Counted from the stretch's first letter, positions 55,021 through 64,000 are shown. The stretch: 64,000 nt of DNA from Pseudomonas marginalis (GCF_024169655.1 NZ_JALJWV010000001.1:1493001-1557000); one strand, 5' to 3'. Notes: generated by a model not told the origin, from the sequence alone. Numbers and translations are program-made.

Positions 55021-56250
55021 ATGTTGAAGATTAAGGGAGAGCGTCTATGGGCCAGCCTGATGGCCATGGCCGAAGTCGGCGCGACCGCGCGCGGTGGTAG
55101 CTGCCGCCTGGCGTTGAGCGCCGAAGACCACGCCGGTCGCGAGCTGTTCAGCCACTGGTGCAAGGCCGCCGGGCTGACCCTGAGCGTGGACGCCATCGGC
55201 AACCTGTTCGCCCGGCGTGCCGGTACGGATAAGGACGCCGCGCCGGTGATGATCGGCAGTCACCTCGACACCCAGCCCGAAGGCGGGCGCTTCGACGGCG
55301 TCTACGGCGTACTGGCCGGCCTGGAGGTGATGCGCAGCCTCGACGACCACGGCATCCAAACCCGCAAGCCGCTGGAAATCGCGGTATGGACGAACGAGGA
55401 GGGCGCCCGTTTCACCCCCGCCATGCTCGGCTCCGCCGTGTTCACCGGTACGTTGGCGCTGGACCAAGCCCTGGCCACCACCGATGCCGACGGCGTCAGC
55501 GTGGCCGACGCCTTGCGCATGATCAGCTACCACGGCGAGCGTGTTTTGGGCGGGGCGGTGGATGCGTATTTCGAAGCCCACATCGAGCAAGGCCCGATCC
55601 TCGAGGACAACGCCAAGAGCATCGGCGTGGTCAGCGGCGGCCAGGCGATTCGCTGGCTCGACGTGCAGGTCGAAGGGATGGCCGCGCATGCCGGCACCAC
55701 ACCGATGCCGCTGCGCAAGGACGCACTGTATGGCGCCGCGAAAATGATCCAGGCCCTGGAATGCCTCGCCACGGATTTCGCTCCCCAGGGCCTCACCACT
55801 GTCGGCGAGTTGAGCATTGCCAAGTCTTCGCGCAACACCATTCCCGGTTTGCTGACCTTCACCGTCGACCTGCGCCATCACCGCGACGCCGACATTGAGG
55901 CGATGGAGCAGCAGGTCAGGGCGCGCTTGCAGGCCATCGCGCGCAAGCGCGGCCTGAGCGTCACCATCAGCCCTCACTGGATCAGCCCGGCCACGCCGTT
56001 CGATGCCGAATGCGTGGCTTGCGTGCAAGCGGCGGTGGACGCCTTGGGTTACAGCCAGCAGCCCATTGTCAGTGGCGCCGGCCATGATGCGATCCACCTT
56101 GCGCGTTATTGCCCGACGGCGATGATCTTCATTCCCTGCGTCGGCGGCCTCAGTCACAACGAAGCCGAAGATGTACTGCCCGAGGACGTGCGCCAGGGCG
56201 CCGATGTCTTACTCAACGCCGTGTTGAAACGTGCCGGCCACGCCAACTGA
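55021..56250 (+). CDS. M20-family Zn-dependent amidase (allantoate amidohydrolase / N-carbamoyl-amino-acid hydrolase type)
   Basis: A 409-residue hydrolase. Metal ligands are recognisable: His in GSHLDTQPEGGRFDG, Asp in the same segment, Glu in NEEGARF, His in EAHIEQGP and the C-terminal GLSHNEAED. The family cleaves N-carbamoyl or ureido groups from amino acids, or allantoate. Substrate undetermined; its operon suggests imported amides. Confidence 0.9.
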   Translation: MLKIKGERLWASLMAMAEVGATARGGSCRLALSAEDHAGRELFSHWCKAAGLTLSVDAIGNLFARRAGTDKDAAPVMIGSHLDTQPEGGRFDGVYGVLAGLEVMRSLDDHGIQTRKPLEIAVWTNEEGARFTPAMLGSAVFTGTLALDQALATTDADGVSVADALRMISYHGERVLGGAVDAYFEAHIEQGPILEDNAKSIGVVSGGQAIRWLDVQVEGMAAHAGTTPMPLRKDALYGAAKMIQALECLATDFAPQGLTTVGELSIAKSSRNTIPGLLTFTVDLRHHRDADIEAMEQQVRARLQAIARKRGLSVTISPHWISPATPFDAECVACVQAAVDALGYSQQPIVSGAGHDAIHLARYCPTAMIFIPCVGGLSHNEAEDVLPEDVRQGADVLLNAVLKRAGHAN

Positions 56251-56338
56251 CCACCTCATTCTGGAAGGCTGAAGACGATCCGCTATGGGCGCAGGCAAGT
56301 CAGCACCCACAGGCACCGTGCTCACTCAGGAGATTCCC

Positions 56339-57364
56339 ATGCAAACGTTTTTCCACCCCGAACAACTCCTGCATCATCCGCGCAGCTACTACTCCCGTGG
56401 TCAGATGCGCACGCCGCAGGAAGTCCCCGAGCGCGCCCGCAACCTGCTGCTGGCCGCGCAAACCCTGGGCTTTGAGATCGTGTCACCCGAGGACCAAGGT
56501 CTTGAGCCACTGCTGGCCGTACACGGCGCGTCCTACCTGGCCTTCCTACAGGAGGCTCACCTGCGCTGGAAGGAAATCCCTGAAGACTGGGGCGACGAAG
56601 TCATGTCCAACATCTTCGTGCGTGAGCCCAACGCCCTGCGCGGCATCCTCGCCCAAGCCGCGCGCTACCTGGCGGATGGCAGTTGCCCGGTCGGCGAACT
56701 GACCTGGCGCTCGGCCTATTGGTCGGCCCAAAGCGCCGCCGCCGCCGCCAAGGCCGTCCTCGATGGCGCGCCCGCCGCCTACGCGTTGTGCCGCCCGCCC
56801 GGTCATCACGCGCGCTTCGATGCGGCGGGTGGCTTCTGCTACATCAACAACGCGGCAGTGGCGGCGCAGGCGTTGCGCAAAGGCTTCCAGCGCGTCGCGG
56901 TCCTGGATACCGACATGCACCACGGCCAGGGCATTCAGGAGATTTTCTATGATCGCGACGACGTGCTCTACGTGTCGATCCACGGCGACCCCACCAACTT
57001 CTATCCCGCTGTCGCCGGTTTCGCCGACGAGCGCGGCAACGCGGCCGGCGAAGGCTTCAACCTGAACCTGCCGACGCCCCACGGCGCCAGCGAGGCGGTG
57101 TTCTTTGAACAACTTGAACTGGCCCTCAAGGCGCTGAAGGACTTTTCTGCGGATGTGCTGGTGCTCTCCCTGGGCTTCGACATCTACGAACTGGACCCGC
57201 AAAGCAAAGTCGCGGTGACGCGGGACGGGTTTGCGCGGTTGGGTGAGTGCATTCGTGGGCTGGGGCTGCCCTGTGTGATCGTGCAGGAGGGCGGGTATCA
57301 CCTGGAGACGTTGGACAGCAATGCGCAGGCGTTCTTCAGTGGCCCGCAGGCTTGGGCGAAGTAA
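56339..57364 (+). CDS. Histone-deacetylase-family hydrolase (acetylpolyamine amidohydrolase-like)
   Basis: A 341-residue zinc hydrolase. The ATG at 56339 follows CAGGAG. PPGHHARFD, GGFCYINNAAVAA and LDTDMHHGQG carry the catalytic His pair and Zn ligands, and GFDIYELDP the second Asp. In P. aeruginosa relatives remove acetyl groups from acetylputrescine and acetylcadaverine. Function here is by family only. Confidence 0.9.
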   Translation: MQTFFHPEQLLHHPRSYYSRGQMRTPQEVPERARNLLLAAQTLGFEIVSPEDQGLEPLLAVHGASYLAFLQEAHLRWKEIPEDWGDEVMSNIFVREPNALRGILAQAARYLADGSCPVGELTWRSAYWSAQSAAAAAKAVLDGAPAAYALCRPPGHHARFDAAGGFCYINNAAVAAQALRKGFQRVAVLDTDMHHGQGIQEIFYDRDDVLYVSIHGDPTNFYPAVAGFADERGNAAGEGFNLNLPTPHGASEAVFFEQLELALKALKDFSADVLVLSLGFDIYELDPQSKVAVTRDGFARLGECIRGLGLPCVIVQEGGYHLETLDSNAQAFFSGPQAWAK

Positions 57365-57434
57365 CCGGATATGAGCCTTGCGGAGGTGTGATATCTTTAT
57401 GCCATCATGTGTCGTGACGATCACGGAGGATGGT

Positions 57435-57566
57435 ATGAAGAAGCTGTTATTGGTCGGGGTATTGGTGGTGTTGGCGTTTAGCCCGTTTATTGCGGCGGCG
57501 TGCCCGAAGGGGACGCATCCGGTTGGGGGCACGGGGTCGCATCACAAAGGCGGGACTTGTCAGTAG
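57435..57566 (+). CDS. Small secreted Cys-pair protein, unknown function
   Basis: A 43-residue product. GGAGGA lies 9 bases before ATG 57435. Residues 1-20 are a clear signal peptide (KKLLLVGVLVVLAFSPFIAAA). The mature 22-23 residues hold two cysteines flanking a Gly/His-rich stretch (PKGTHPVGGTGSHHKGG). Possibly metal-binding or disulfide-closed. Not recognised. Confidence 0.7.
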   Translation: MKKLLLVGVLVVLAFSPFIAAACPKGTHPVGGTGSHHKGGTCQ

Positions 57567-57655
57567 TTGATGGCTCGACAAGGCGTGTGAAGTCGCGGTT
57601 CGAGCGTCAACCCCGTGCGGGTGCGCTTGAGGGCGGTTGACCGATGCCCGCAGCG

Positions 57656-57691
57656 AAAAGCCTGCTGAACCGAGCGTTCTGCAGGCTTTTT
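57656..57691 (+). terminator. Rho-independent terminator
   Basis: A 10-bp stem (57656-57665 with 57681-57690), 15-base loop, ending in TTTTT. It closes the transcript that includes the small secreted protein. A second, longer-range stem (57606-57612 with 57635-57641) precedes it. Confidence 0.75.
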
Positions 57692-57808
57692 CGTTTCGGA
57701 TGGAGAGATCAGGTTCTTTCCCGTGCAGGGATTTTTCCGCATACGCAAATCTCCCTGTAACCCTGCATGACTGATCGCAGGCGCACGCGGGGAAATGGAT
57801 GACGTCTC

Positions 57809-57835
57809 TAAAGTCCTGATCCTTGCGGCCGAAAT
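57809..57835 (+). promoter_or_regulatory. FliA (sigma-28) flagellar-class promoter
   Basis: TAAAGTCC (57809-57816), 11 bases, GCCGAAAT (57828-57835), against the consensus TAAAGTTT-N11-GCCGATAA. It is 41 bases before the chemoreceptor ATG at 57877 and in the right orientation. Confidence 0.72.
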
Positions 57836-57876
57836 GCTCTTGTATGACATCTGATCACTAATAAGAGCCTCGAAAA

Positions 57877-59502
57877 ATGTCCTTACGTCGCCTGTCCATC
57901 GCCCGTCGCGCGGGCCTGGGTTTTGCTTTGATTGCTTTGCTTGTGGCCATACTCGGGTTTTTTGCGCTCTCGAACATGGCCAGCATTCGTGAAAGTGCGG
58001 TCCAGGTTGAGCGCGGGCTGGTGCCTAAAATGCGTCTGGTCTCGGATATCCGCGAGATCATGTTGCGCATTCGCACGATCTCTTTGCGTATGGCGCTGGA
58101 CCCGAACCCGGCAAGCATCCCGCAATACCGCAGCCAGATGGACACGCGCAGCCAGGACCTGAGCAAAAAGCTGGCCGACCTCGATGCTGTGATCGACAGC
58201 CCCGAAGTCCGCATGTTGTATGAGCAGTTCCAGGTCTCGCTGCGCCAATACCAGCAGGGCCTGGCCCGGTCGTTTGCGCTGGCCGACCAGCAGCAGGGCG
58301 CTGAGCTCAACAAGTTATTGCTGGTGGACATGAAAACCGTGGTCGACGGCTCCGGCGCCCAGCTCAACGCATTGGCCGACTACTACAACGCGCAGATCAG
58401 CCAACAGGGGCAGGCGGCCGAGGCGCAGTACGGCCGTTCGCGCACGATGGTCTTCGGCTTTGTGCTCCTGGCCGCCTTGAGTACCGTGGCGCTGGCGTGG
58501 CTGCTGACGCGCAGCATCGTCGGCCCGCTGAGTCATGCGGTGCGGGCGGCGGAAAACGTCGCCCGTGGCGATCTGACCGAAACGGTGGCGGTGACCGGCG
58601 ACGACGAAGTGACTCGCCTACTCGTGGCTCTCCAAAGTATGCAAGCCAGCCTGCGCGGTACCTTGCAACTGATTCGCCAGTCGGCCGGGCAGTTGGCGTC
58701 GTCCGCTACCGACCTGAACGGCATCACCGATCAAAGCAGCCGCAGCCTGCAAAAGCAGACCGCGGAAATCGAGCAGGCCGCCACCGCCGTCAACGAGATG
58801 ACCTCGGCGGCTGACGAGGTGGCGCGCAACGCGGTGTCTACCTCCGAGTCCACGCGGGTGTCCAATGAAACGGCGCGCGAAGGCCAACATCGCGTGGGCG
58901 AAACGGTCAGCGCCATTCAAGCCTTGAGCAGCAACATCGGCGAAACCTCGACCCTGGTGCAACACCTCGCCGAGCAGTCGCGGGATATCGGCAAGGTACT
59001 CGACGTGATTCGCTCCATCGCCGAGCAGACCAACCTGCTGGCCCTCAACGCTGCCATCGAAGCGGCACGGGCCGGGGAATCCGGACGCGGTTTTGCGGTC
59101 GTGGCCGACGAAGTGCGTGCCCTGGCGCACCGCACCCAGCAATCGACCCTGGAAATCGACCAGATGGTCAGCGCCATGCGCGCGGGTTCCGACCACGCAC
59201 TGACCTCGATGCAGTCGAGCACTGCACGCGCCACCGACACCTTGGCGTTGGCGGAAGGGGCCGGCGGTGCCTTGAGCCAGATCACCGATTCCATCGATCA
59301 GATTCACCAGCGCAATCTGGTCATCGCCAGTGCCGCCGAGGAGCAGGCTCAGGTCGCCAAGGAAGTTGATCGCAACATCGTCAACATTCGCGACCTGTCG
59401 GCGCAATCGTCTTCCGGCGCCGGGCAGATCAATGGCGCGAGTCGGGAACTGGCGCAACTGGCGGTCGCGCTGAACGAGGCGGTGGCACGCTTTCAACTGT
59501 AG
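57877..59502 (+). CDS. Methyl-accepting chemotaxis protein (4HB sensor, HAMP)
   Basis: A 541-residue chemoreceptor. TM1 is about residues 12-32, a four-helix sensor (about 33-188), TM2 is [20 protein letters not shown], and HAMP follows with [22 protein letters not shown]. The signalling tip is [21 protein letters not shown] with [14 protein letters not shown]. The FliA-type promoter links expression to motility. Ligand unknown. Confidence 0.95.
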   Translation: MSLRRLSIARRAGLGFALIALLVAILGFFALSNMASIRESAVQVERGLVPKMRLVSDIREIMLRIRTISLRMALDPNPASIPQYRSQMDTRSQDLSKKLADLDAVIDSPEVRMLYEQFQVSLRQYQQGLARSFALADQQQGAELNKLLLVDMKTVVDGSGAQLNALADYYNAQISQQGQAAEAQYGRSRTMVFGFVLLAALSTVALAWLLTRSIVGPLSHAVRAAENVARGDLTETVAVTGDDEVTRLLVALQSMQASLRGTLQLIRQSAGQLASSATDLNGITDQSSRSLQKQTAEIEQAATAVNEMTSAADEVARNAVSTSESTRVSNETAREGQHRVGETVSAIQALSSNIGETSTLVQHLAEQSRDIGKVLDVIRSIAEQTNLLALNAAIEAARAGESGRGFAVVADEVRALAHRTQQSTLEIDQMVSAMRAGSDHALTSMQSSTARATDTLALAEGAGGALSQITDSIDQIHQRNLVIASAAEEQAQVAKEVDRNIVNIRDLSAQSSSGAGQINGASRELAQLAVALNEAVARFQL

Positions 59503-59538
59503 TGAAATGCGTCGAGAGTGGCGGCGCGCAGGATGGCG

Positions 59539-59748
59539 CTAATTCAGCGTCGGTTCTTCCACAATCTCAATATTGACCGCTTGCCACTCGCCCCCCGGCC
59601 CCCGTTCCACTTCGTAAGTGACGGTTTGCCCCTCGCGCAGCACCCGACCGCCCCGGGCGGTGCTGCTGCGAAAGAACACGTCTTGCGTATCGTGGACGGC
59701 AGTTTCGCTGCTGATGAAGATTGCAGTCTGTGGAGTCTTTCTGGACAT
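59539..59748 (-). CDS. Degenerate cold-shock-domain protein
   Basis: A 69-residue protein with GGAGAA before ATG 59748. Residues about 11-62 align with the C-terminal three-quarters of a cold-shock domain (AIFISSE...DVFFRSSTARGG...LREGQTVTYEVERGPGGEWQAVNI). The first strand (GTVKWFN) and the aromatic RNP1 motif (KGYGFI) are missing. It is 69 bases downstream of a full csp gene on the same strand. Nucleic-acid binding is doubtful. Confidence 0.72.
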   Translation of the reverse strand: MSRKTPQTAIFISSETAVHDTQDVFFRSSTARGGRVLREGQTVTYEVERGPGGEWQAVNIEIVEEPTLN

Positions 59749-59817
59749 GGCCGTTCTCCATTTTCAGTGCAATACATGGCCCAGGGTGGGCGGGGGGCGC
59801 GGTGAGTCGCAGGCTTA

Positions 59818-60030
59818 TCAGCTGATCAATTGGACTTTGTCCGCCTGCATGCCTTTTTCCCCTTTTACCGTTTCGAAGCTGACTTTCTGCCCTTCTTTCA
59901 ATGATTTGAATCCAGTGCCCTCAATCGCCCTGAAGTGTACGAACAGGTCAGCTCCGCTATCCGGAGTGATGAACCCATAGCCTTTTTCATCGTTGAACCA
60001 CTTCACCGTGCCGTTCTGTCTGTCGCTCAT
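59818..60030 (-). CDS. Cold-shock protein, CspA family
   Basis: A 70-residue single-domain RNA/ssDNA chaperone. [15 protein letters not shown] (RNP1) and DLFVHF (RNP2) are intact. It starts behind GAGGATACG and a probable sigma-70 promoter at 60090-60118, leaving a leader of about 50 bases. Followed by the degenerate paralogue. Confidence 0.96.
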   Translation of the reverse strand: MSDRQNGTVKWFNDEKGYGFITPDSGADLFVHFRAIEGTGFKSLKEGQKVSFETVKGEKGMQADKVQLIS

Positions 60031-60089
60031 TGTTCGTATCCTCTAAACCCTGATGTCCTACTGCGCACCGACGCAGTGCGACATGCTTA

Positions 60090-60118
60090 ATAAAAGCCCC
60101 GCGCCAGCCCGTCGTCAA
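60090..60118 (-). promoter_or_regulatory. Sigma-70 promoter of the cold-shock gene
   Basis: On the minus strand TTGACG (60113-60118), 17 bases, TTTTAT (60090-60095), about 60 bases before the csp ATG. The rest of the 268-base gap up to 60298 holds no recognised element. Confidence 0.5.
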
Positions 60119-60298
60119 CACGGCGTTAGACCAGCGGTACTGTCATTCTTGACAGGTTCGCAGGCCGTCGAAACGCGCCATGCTGCGCAGTTTCATGCGG
60201 AAAACCCGGAGTGTTCGGGCGGCTGTCCCTGCGCGCATGGCGCCCTGTCATCGCCCATACGATAATGCCGGCATCCCGATCCCCATTGGCCATCCTCC

Positions 60299-61201
60299 GT
60301 GATCATCAACTTCGACCTCAACGACCTCCAAGCCTTCCGCGCCGTAGTAGACAAGGGTAGTTTTCGCGCCGCCGCCGATGCCATCCGGATCTCGCAGCCG
60401 GCGCTCAGCCGTCGCATCGAAAAGCTCGAAACCGCCCTCGATGTGAAGTTGTTCGAACGCACCACGCGCCGAGTCAGCCTGACCATGGTCGGGCGCGCCT
60501 TCCTGCCGCAGGTCGAGCGCATCCTCGACGACCTCGACATCGCCCTGATGGGCATCAGCAACGTCGCCTCCACGCGTATGGGCGACGTGACCATCGCGTG
60601 TGTGCCGTCCACCGCGTATTACTTCATGCCTCATGTGATCTCGGCATTCCACAAGCTGTACCCCAAGATTCGCCTGCGGGTGCTGGATGCCAGTGCCGGC
60701 GAGGTGTGCAACGCGGTGGAAAGCGGCGAGGCAGATTTCGGCGTGAGTTTCAGCGGCAGCCTGGCCGATGAGGTGGAGTTCGAATTGCTGTTTCAGGAAC
60801 GTTATGTGCTGGCCTGCCGCCGCGATCATCCGCTTGCCGAGCGCGCCAGCGTAAGCTGGGCCGAGGCCTACGAGCATGACTACATCACGGTGGACAAAAC
60901 CTCGGGCAACCGTTTCCTGCTGGACCAGGCCCTGCGCGGGGTGCGAGTGAAAAAACCGAGCATCTGCGAGACGCACCACGTGACCACGATGCTCGGTTTG
61001 GTGGAGGCGGGGCTGGGCGTGGCGATGGTGCCCTCGATTGCCATGCCGGGCTCTGAACACTCGACTCTGCTGAGTGTGCCGCTGGAGGAGCCGCAGGTGA
61101 TGCGCAATGTGGGTTTGATCAAGCGCCGCGGGCGCACGTTGCCGCCGGCGGCGCTGGAGTTGGAGCGGTTGGTGCGGGAGCTGCCGTATCGGTCAGCGTG
61201 A
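60299..61201 (+). CDS. LysR-family transcriptional regulator
   Basis: A 300-residue regulator beginning at GTG 60299; no strong ribosome site is seen. The HTH is at about residues 8-45 (LQAFRAVVDKGSFRAAADAI then SQPALSRRIEKLE), and the effector domain follows. Its last 9 bases overlap the convergent binding-protein gene. It may control the tcuC-like operon, as regulator genes often sit at the distal end, but this is inference. Confidence 0.9.
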   Translation: MIINFDLNDLQAFRAVVDKGSFRAAADAIRISQPALSRRIEKLETALDVKLFERTTRRVSLTMVGRAFLPQVERILDDLDIALMGISNVASTRMGDVTIACVPSTAYYFMPHVISAFHKLYPKIRLRVLDASAGEVCNAVESGEADFGVSFSGSLADEVEFELLFQERYVLACRRDHPLAERASVSWAEAYEHDYITVDKTSGNRFLLDQALRGVRVKKPSICETHHVTTMLGLVEAGLGVAMVPSIAMPGSEHSTLLSVPLEEPQVMRNVGLIKRRGRTLPPAALELERLVRELPYRSA

Positions 61202-61951
61202 TACCGAGTCCAGGCCGGTGGATTGCACCACCGGTTGCGCCTCGGGCGAGGCGAGGTACTGCAGCAGCGCCTTGGCCTGCGCCGGGTGTTCGGCGTTGAC
61301 CGGAATGCCCGCCGCAAAGCGCGTCACCGATTGCACGTCTTCGGGGAGCTTGCCGACGTAAGTCACCCCCGGTACCGGCAACAGTTCCGCGACCTGCTGC
61401 AAGCCCACCTCGTAGTCACCCTTGGCGACCTGTTCGGCCACGGGGAGGCGTTCGATCATGCTGCCCTTGGCCGGCATGCCGAGTTTTTTGAACAGTTCCT
61501 TCTCGACATACACGCCGCTGGCACTGTCCGAATACGCCACGGACTTGGCCTTGAGCAACACCGCTTTGAGTTCGGCATCGGTGTCGATGGCCGGTTTGGC
61601 CGCGCCTGCTTTCACCACCAGGCCGATCCGCGAATCCGCCAGTTCCACGCGGGACGCTTTGTCGACTTTGCCTTGTTTGATCAAGTCATCCAGGGCGTAG
61701 CCGACCATGATCACCACATCGGCGTGTTCGCCACGGGCCAGGCGGTTGGGAATCGCTTCGGGCGCCTTGCCCATCGACGGGCCGAGGACGGTGTCGAGGG
61801 TGTCGCCGCTGCGCTGGGCGTATTGCGGGCCCAGCAGTTTGTAGGCAGCGGTGAAGCCACCGGAGGTCATCACCTTGAGCTGTTCGGCCTGGGCCGTCAG
61901 CGCCAGGGCGCCGAGGGCGAGGGCCGCCAGGGTGTTCAACAGCGCTTTCAT
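61193..61951 (-). CDS. ModA-like periplasmic substrate-binding protein
   Basis: A 252-residue secreted protein from ATG 61951 (the frame reads upstream through the MFS gene). The signal peptide ends LTAQA (about residue 22). [23 protein letters not shown] and [10 protein letters not shown] are molybdate/ModA-type class II binding-protein features. No ABC permease or ATPase is present. Its start overlaps the MFS stop by 4 bases (ATGA), so it probably assists use of the MFS substrate. Confidence 0.85.
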   Translation of the reverse strand: MKALLNTLAALALGALALTAQAEQLKVMTSGGFTAAYKLLGPQYAQRSGDTLDTVLGPSMGKAPEAIPNRLARGEHADVVIMVGYALDDLIKQGKVDKASRVELADSRIGLVVKAGAAKPAIDTDAELKAVLLKAKSVAYSDSASGVYVEKELFKKLGMPAKGSMIERLPVAEQVAKGDYEVGLQQVAELLPVPGVTYVGKLPEDVQSVTRFAAGIPVNAEHPAQAKALLQYLASPEAQPVVQSTGLDSVSR

Positions 61952-63255
61952 TGCGCCGCTTCCGGCATTACCTGCCCACGGGTGTTGGCCCGGTGATACA
62001 GCGCGAGGGTCGAGCACAGGGCGCACAGGGCGGCGAACATCAACCAGTAAGCCGGCGAGGCCTTGTCGTCGGTGATGTGAATGAACCAAGTCGAGATCGC
62101 CGGGGTGAAACCGCCAAAGATCGCGGTCGCCAGGCTATAGGCCAGGGAGAAGCCCGCCACGCGCACTTCCACCGGCATGATTTCGGTCAGCGCCGGGATC
62201 ATCGCGCCGTTGTACATGCCGTACAGGAAGGAGAACCACAGCAGGGTTTCGAGCATATGCGCAAAGCTCGGTGCGTTTACCACGTAGGACAGCGCCGGAT
62301 AAGCCGTAAGCACCGTCAGCGCGGTCATCGCGACCAACACCGGTTTGCGCCCGAAGCTGTCACTCAGGCTACCGCCGATGGGCAGCCAGACAAAGTTCGA
62401 TACGGCCACCAGCAAGGTCACCAGCAACGCATCGGACGTGCTCAGTTGCAGCACGGTCTTGCCGAAGGTCGGCGCGTACACGGTGATCAGGTAGAACGCA
62501 GTGGTGGTCATGGCCACCATCAACATGCCGCCGATGACCACGGACCAGTTTTTCGCCAGGGTCGCCAGCACTTCACGCATGCTCGGGCGATGCTTGCGGT
62601 TGGCGAACTCTTCGGTTTCCTCAAGGTTGCGCCGCAGCACAAAGATGAACGGAATGATCACGCAACCGACGGCGAACGGAATACGCCAGCCCCAGTCGGC
62701 CACAATCGCCGGTTCCATCCACACGTTCAGGCCATAACCCAGCGCGGCGGCGACCACGATGGAGATCTGTTGGCTGCCCGATTGCCAACTGGTGTAGAAG
62801 CCCTTGCGGCCGGGGGTGGCCATTTCTGCGAGGTATACCGACACCCCGCCCAGTTCCGCACCGGCCGAGAAGCCTTGCAGCAGACGGCCGAGCAACACCA
62901 GCGCCGGTGCCCACAGGCCAATGGTGTGATAACCCGGCACCAGCACGATCAGCAGCGTGCCGCTGGCCATGATCGACAGGGTCACGATCAACCCTTTGCG
63001 ACGACCGACATCGTCAATGTAAGCGCCCAGGATTACCGCACCCAACGGACGCATCAGGAAGCCCGCGCCGAATACGGCGAAGGTCATCATTAATGACGCA
63101 AACTCATTAGCGGCGGGGAAGAACGCGGCAGCGATGTAGGTGGCATAAAAGCCGAACAGGAAGAAGTCGAACTGTTCGAGGAAGTTGCCCGAAGTAACGC
63201 GGAATACTGCACCCACTTTCGAACGGGCAGAGTCGGGTCGGGTAGGGCTTGTCAT
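61948..63255 (-). CDS. MFS citrate/tricarballylate:H+ symporter (TcuC/CitA-like)
   Basis: A 435-residue 12-TM MHS-family symporter. [41 protein letters not shown] and [12 protein letters not shown] are nearly identical in my memory to Salmonella TcuC and the citrate symporter CitA. It probably imports a tricarboxylate, complementing the tct system in the same window. First gene of a two-gene operon with the ModA-like protein. Confidence 0.88.
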   Translation of the reverse strand: MTSPTRPDSARSKVGAVFRVTSGNFLEQFDFFLFGFYATYIAAAFFPAANEFASLMMTFAVFGAGFLMRPLGAVILGAYIDDVGRRKGLIVTLSIMASGTLLIVLVPGYHTIGLWAPALVLLGRLLQGFSAGAELGGVSVYLAEMATPGRKGFYTSWQSGSQQISIVVAAALGYGLNVWMEPAIVADWGWRIPFAVGCVIIPFIFVLRRNLEETEEFANRKHRPSMREVLATLAKNWSVVIGGMLMVAMTTTAFYLITVYAPTFGKTVLQLSTSDALLVTLLVAVSNFVWLPIGGSLSDSFGRKPVLVAMTALTVLTAYPALSYVVNAPSFAHMLETLLWFSFLYGMYNGAMIPALTEIMPVEVRVAGFSLAYSLATAIFGGFTPAISTWFIHITDDKASPAYWLMFAALCALCSTLALYHRANTRGQVMPEAAQ

Positions 63256-63453
63256 GGTTTTGTGTCTCCAGCGTTCTTTTTAAAGTGCTTGTTTCGCTTA
63301 GGACTGAGGATAGTGGCTGACACATTTAGAAATGAAAAGTGAGTAATTTGGATGCATTGATGCGTTTTGGTTATCAATTTCGGCGCAGGCACATTGTGCG
63401 TTCCTTGTTCTATGCTTGCAGGCGTAACCAACTTTTTACGGCCGGGGGTGCCT

Positions 63454-63600
63454 ATGACTGACGAACAGAAACAGCGGGACGAGCGGGAGCGGGAGCAACG
63501 TCGGCGGCGATTGGAGGAAGAAAAGCCGCAGACCTGGAAGCATCCCGAGGACGGCACGGAGCTTTCGGAGCGGGATCAGGAAATTCCGCTGAAACCCTGA
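63454..63600 (+). CDS. Small highly charged protein, unknown function
   Basis: A 47-residue product from ATG 63454, very rich in Glu, Arg and Lys (TDEQKQRDEREREQRRRRLEEEK) and predicted to be a single helix with a short tail (WKHPEDGTELSERDQE). Similar short ORFs are common in Pseudomonas as I recall. The upstream GGGGGTG is a plausible ribosome site. Confidence 0.6.
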   Translation: MTDEQKQRDEREREQRRRRLEEEKPQTWKHPEDGTELSERDQEIPLKP

Positions 63601-63608
63601 TGCCCCAA

Positions 63609-63631
63609 GTGCGGAGCGGGCTTGCTCGCGA
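63609..63631. repeat. REP-type palindrome (P. fluorescens class)
   Basis: GGAGCGGGCTTGCTCGCGA matches the core of the abundant extragenic palindromes of P. fluorescens genomes. Only one copy was noticed in the window; no mirrored partner or RAYT transposase was seen nearby. Confidence 0.7.
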
Positions 63632-63727
63632 TTGCGCTGTATCCGTCAGCCAATCGAGCACCCTGTGTGGGGTTGCTGACCCTGGCGCTGCGTTTGCGCC
63701 CGGAACAGCCGCCGGCCCCTCGGGGGG

Positions 63728-63976
63728 TTATGAGACCAGCAACGAAATAGGATAACCCGACGCCAACACCAGATACGCCACCACCGCCGCCAGGCACAAG
63801 CCGACGAATACCCGCAACAAAGTGCGGGCGGTGGGGTGCGCGATAAACTGGATGACCCAGATACAGAACCCGGCCAAGAGGGTGGCCGCGGCGAGAGTGA
63901 CCAGCACGAGAGTGTTCCTGCGAGCTTGAAGAGCTGATTTATAGTCGCAAAGCCGTCTATTGAACAGAGTGCGCAT
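63728..63976 (-). CDS. Small two-TM membrane protein, unknown function
   Basis: An 82-residue protein with GAGGAG upstream of ATG 63976. Two hydrophobic segments (about residues 22-42 and 52-75) with a basic N-terminus (NRRLCDYKSALQARR) suggest an inner-membrane hairpin with both ends in the cytoplasm. No family recognised. Confidence 0.65.
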   Translation of the reverse strand: MRTLFNRRLCDYKSALQARRNTLVLVTLAAATLLAGFCIWVIQFIAHPTARTLLRVFVGLCLAAVVAYLVLASGYPISLLVS

Positions 63977-64000
63977 AGACGCAGCTCCTCGGGCTTTCTA

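Overview
The window looks like chromosomal DNA of a Pseudomonas species, most likely of the P. fluorescens group. It is GC-rich. It carries algU-mucA-mucB-mucD, an opdH-tctCBA/tctDE tricarboxylate locus, sdhE-ygfX-nadB, and bepA / tusA-like / perM-like / bcp-gcvR / dapA-bamC-MBL-purC / tRNA-Ser. As I recall the P. aeruginosa PAO1 map, these blocks match PA0744-PA0766 and PA1005-PA1013. A single REP-type palindrome near the right end has the form common in P. fluorescens. I saw no insertion sequence, CRISPR array, integrase or rRNA gene.

Layout. (1) 1-1561: a partial 3-hydroxyisobutyryl-CoA hydrolase-like gene and ung. (2) 1.7-12.3 kb: accessory block of three large, leaderless, apparently related multidomain proteins, the third ending in a seven-bladed YVTN propeller, around a classical autotransporter. 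(3) 12.4-20.1 kb: an AbrB-family membrane protein, the TctCBA tricarboxylate transporter, its OprD-type porin and the TctDE two-component system. (4) 20.1-28.6 kb: HDOD protein, ygfZ, sdhE-ygfX, nadB and the envelope-stress operon algU-mucA-mucB-mucD, without mucC. (5) 28.7-36.6 kb: housekeeping genes ending in tRNA-Ser(CGA). (6) 36.8-52.3 kb: accessory block with taurine uptake (tauABC), a MocR-type regulator (tauR), an omega-aminotransferase, a TauE/SafE exporter and a sulfoacetaldehyde reductase-like SDR. These are followed by a ureohydrolase with a polar-amino-acid-type ABC transporter, then a more AT-rich stretch with a chemoreceptor, an EAL protein and an XRE regulator. (7) 52.6-64 kb: a LysR / MFS / M20 amidase / acetylpolyamine-deacetylase unit, a small secreted protein, a second chemoreceptor behind a FliA-type promoter, two cold-shock-domain genes, a LysR gene, a TcuC-like MFS symporter coupled to a periplasmic binding protein, and small ORFs.

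The most interesting signal is regulatory. A direct repeat of a CTGGNNCTAA-like 10-mer with a 12-bp spacer (22-bp period) occurs upstream of tauA, the aminotransferase gene and the exporter gene. It occurs again in the otherwise empty 515-bp gap upstream of the ureohydrolase. This ties the ureohydrolase and its ABC transporter to the taurine genes as one probable TauR regulon. It suggests a route in which a guanidino compound that yields taurine (for example taurocyamine) is imported and hydrolysed to taurine plus urea. The taurine would then be deaminated and the sulfonate excreted as isethionate. No sulfoacetaldehyde acetyltransferase (Xsc) gene is present, which fits nitrogen scavenging rather than full sulfonate dissimilation. 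Functions are inferred by reading the sequences; no database search was possible.
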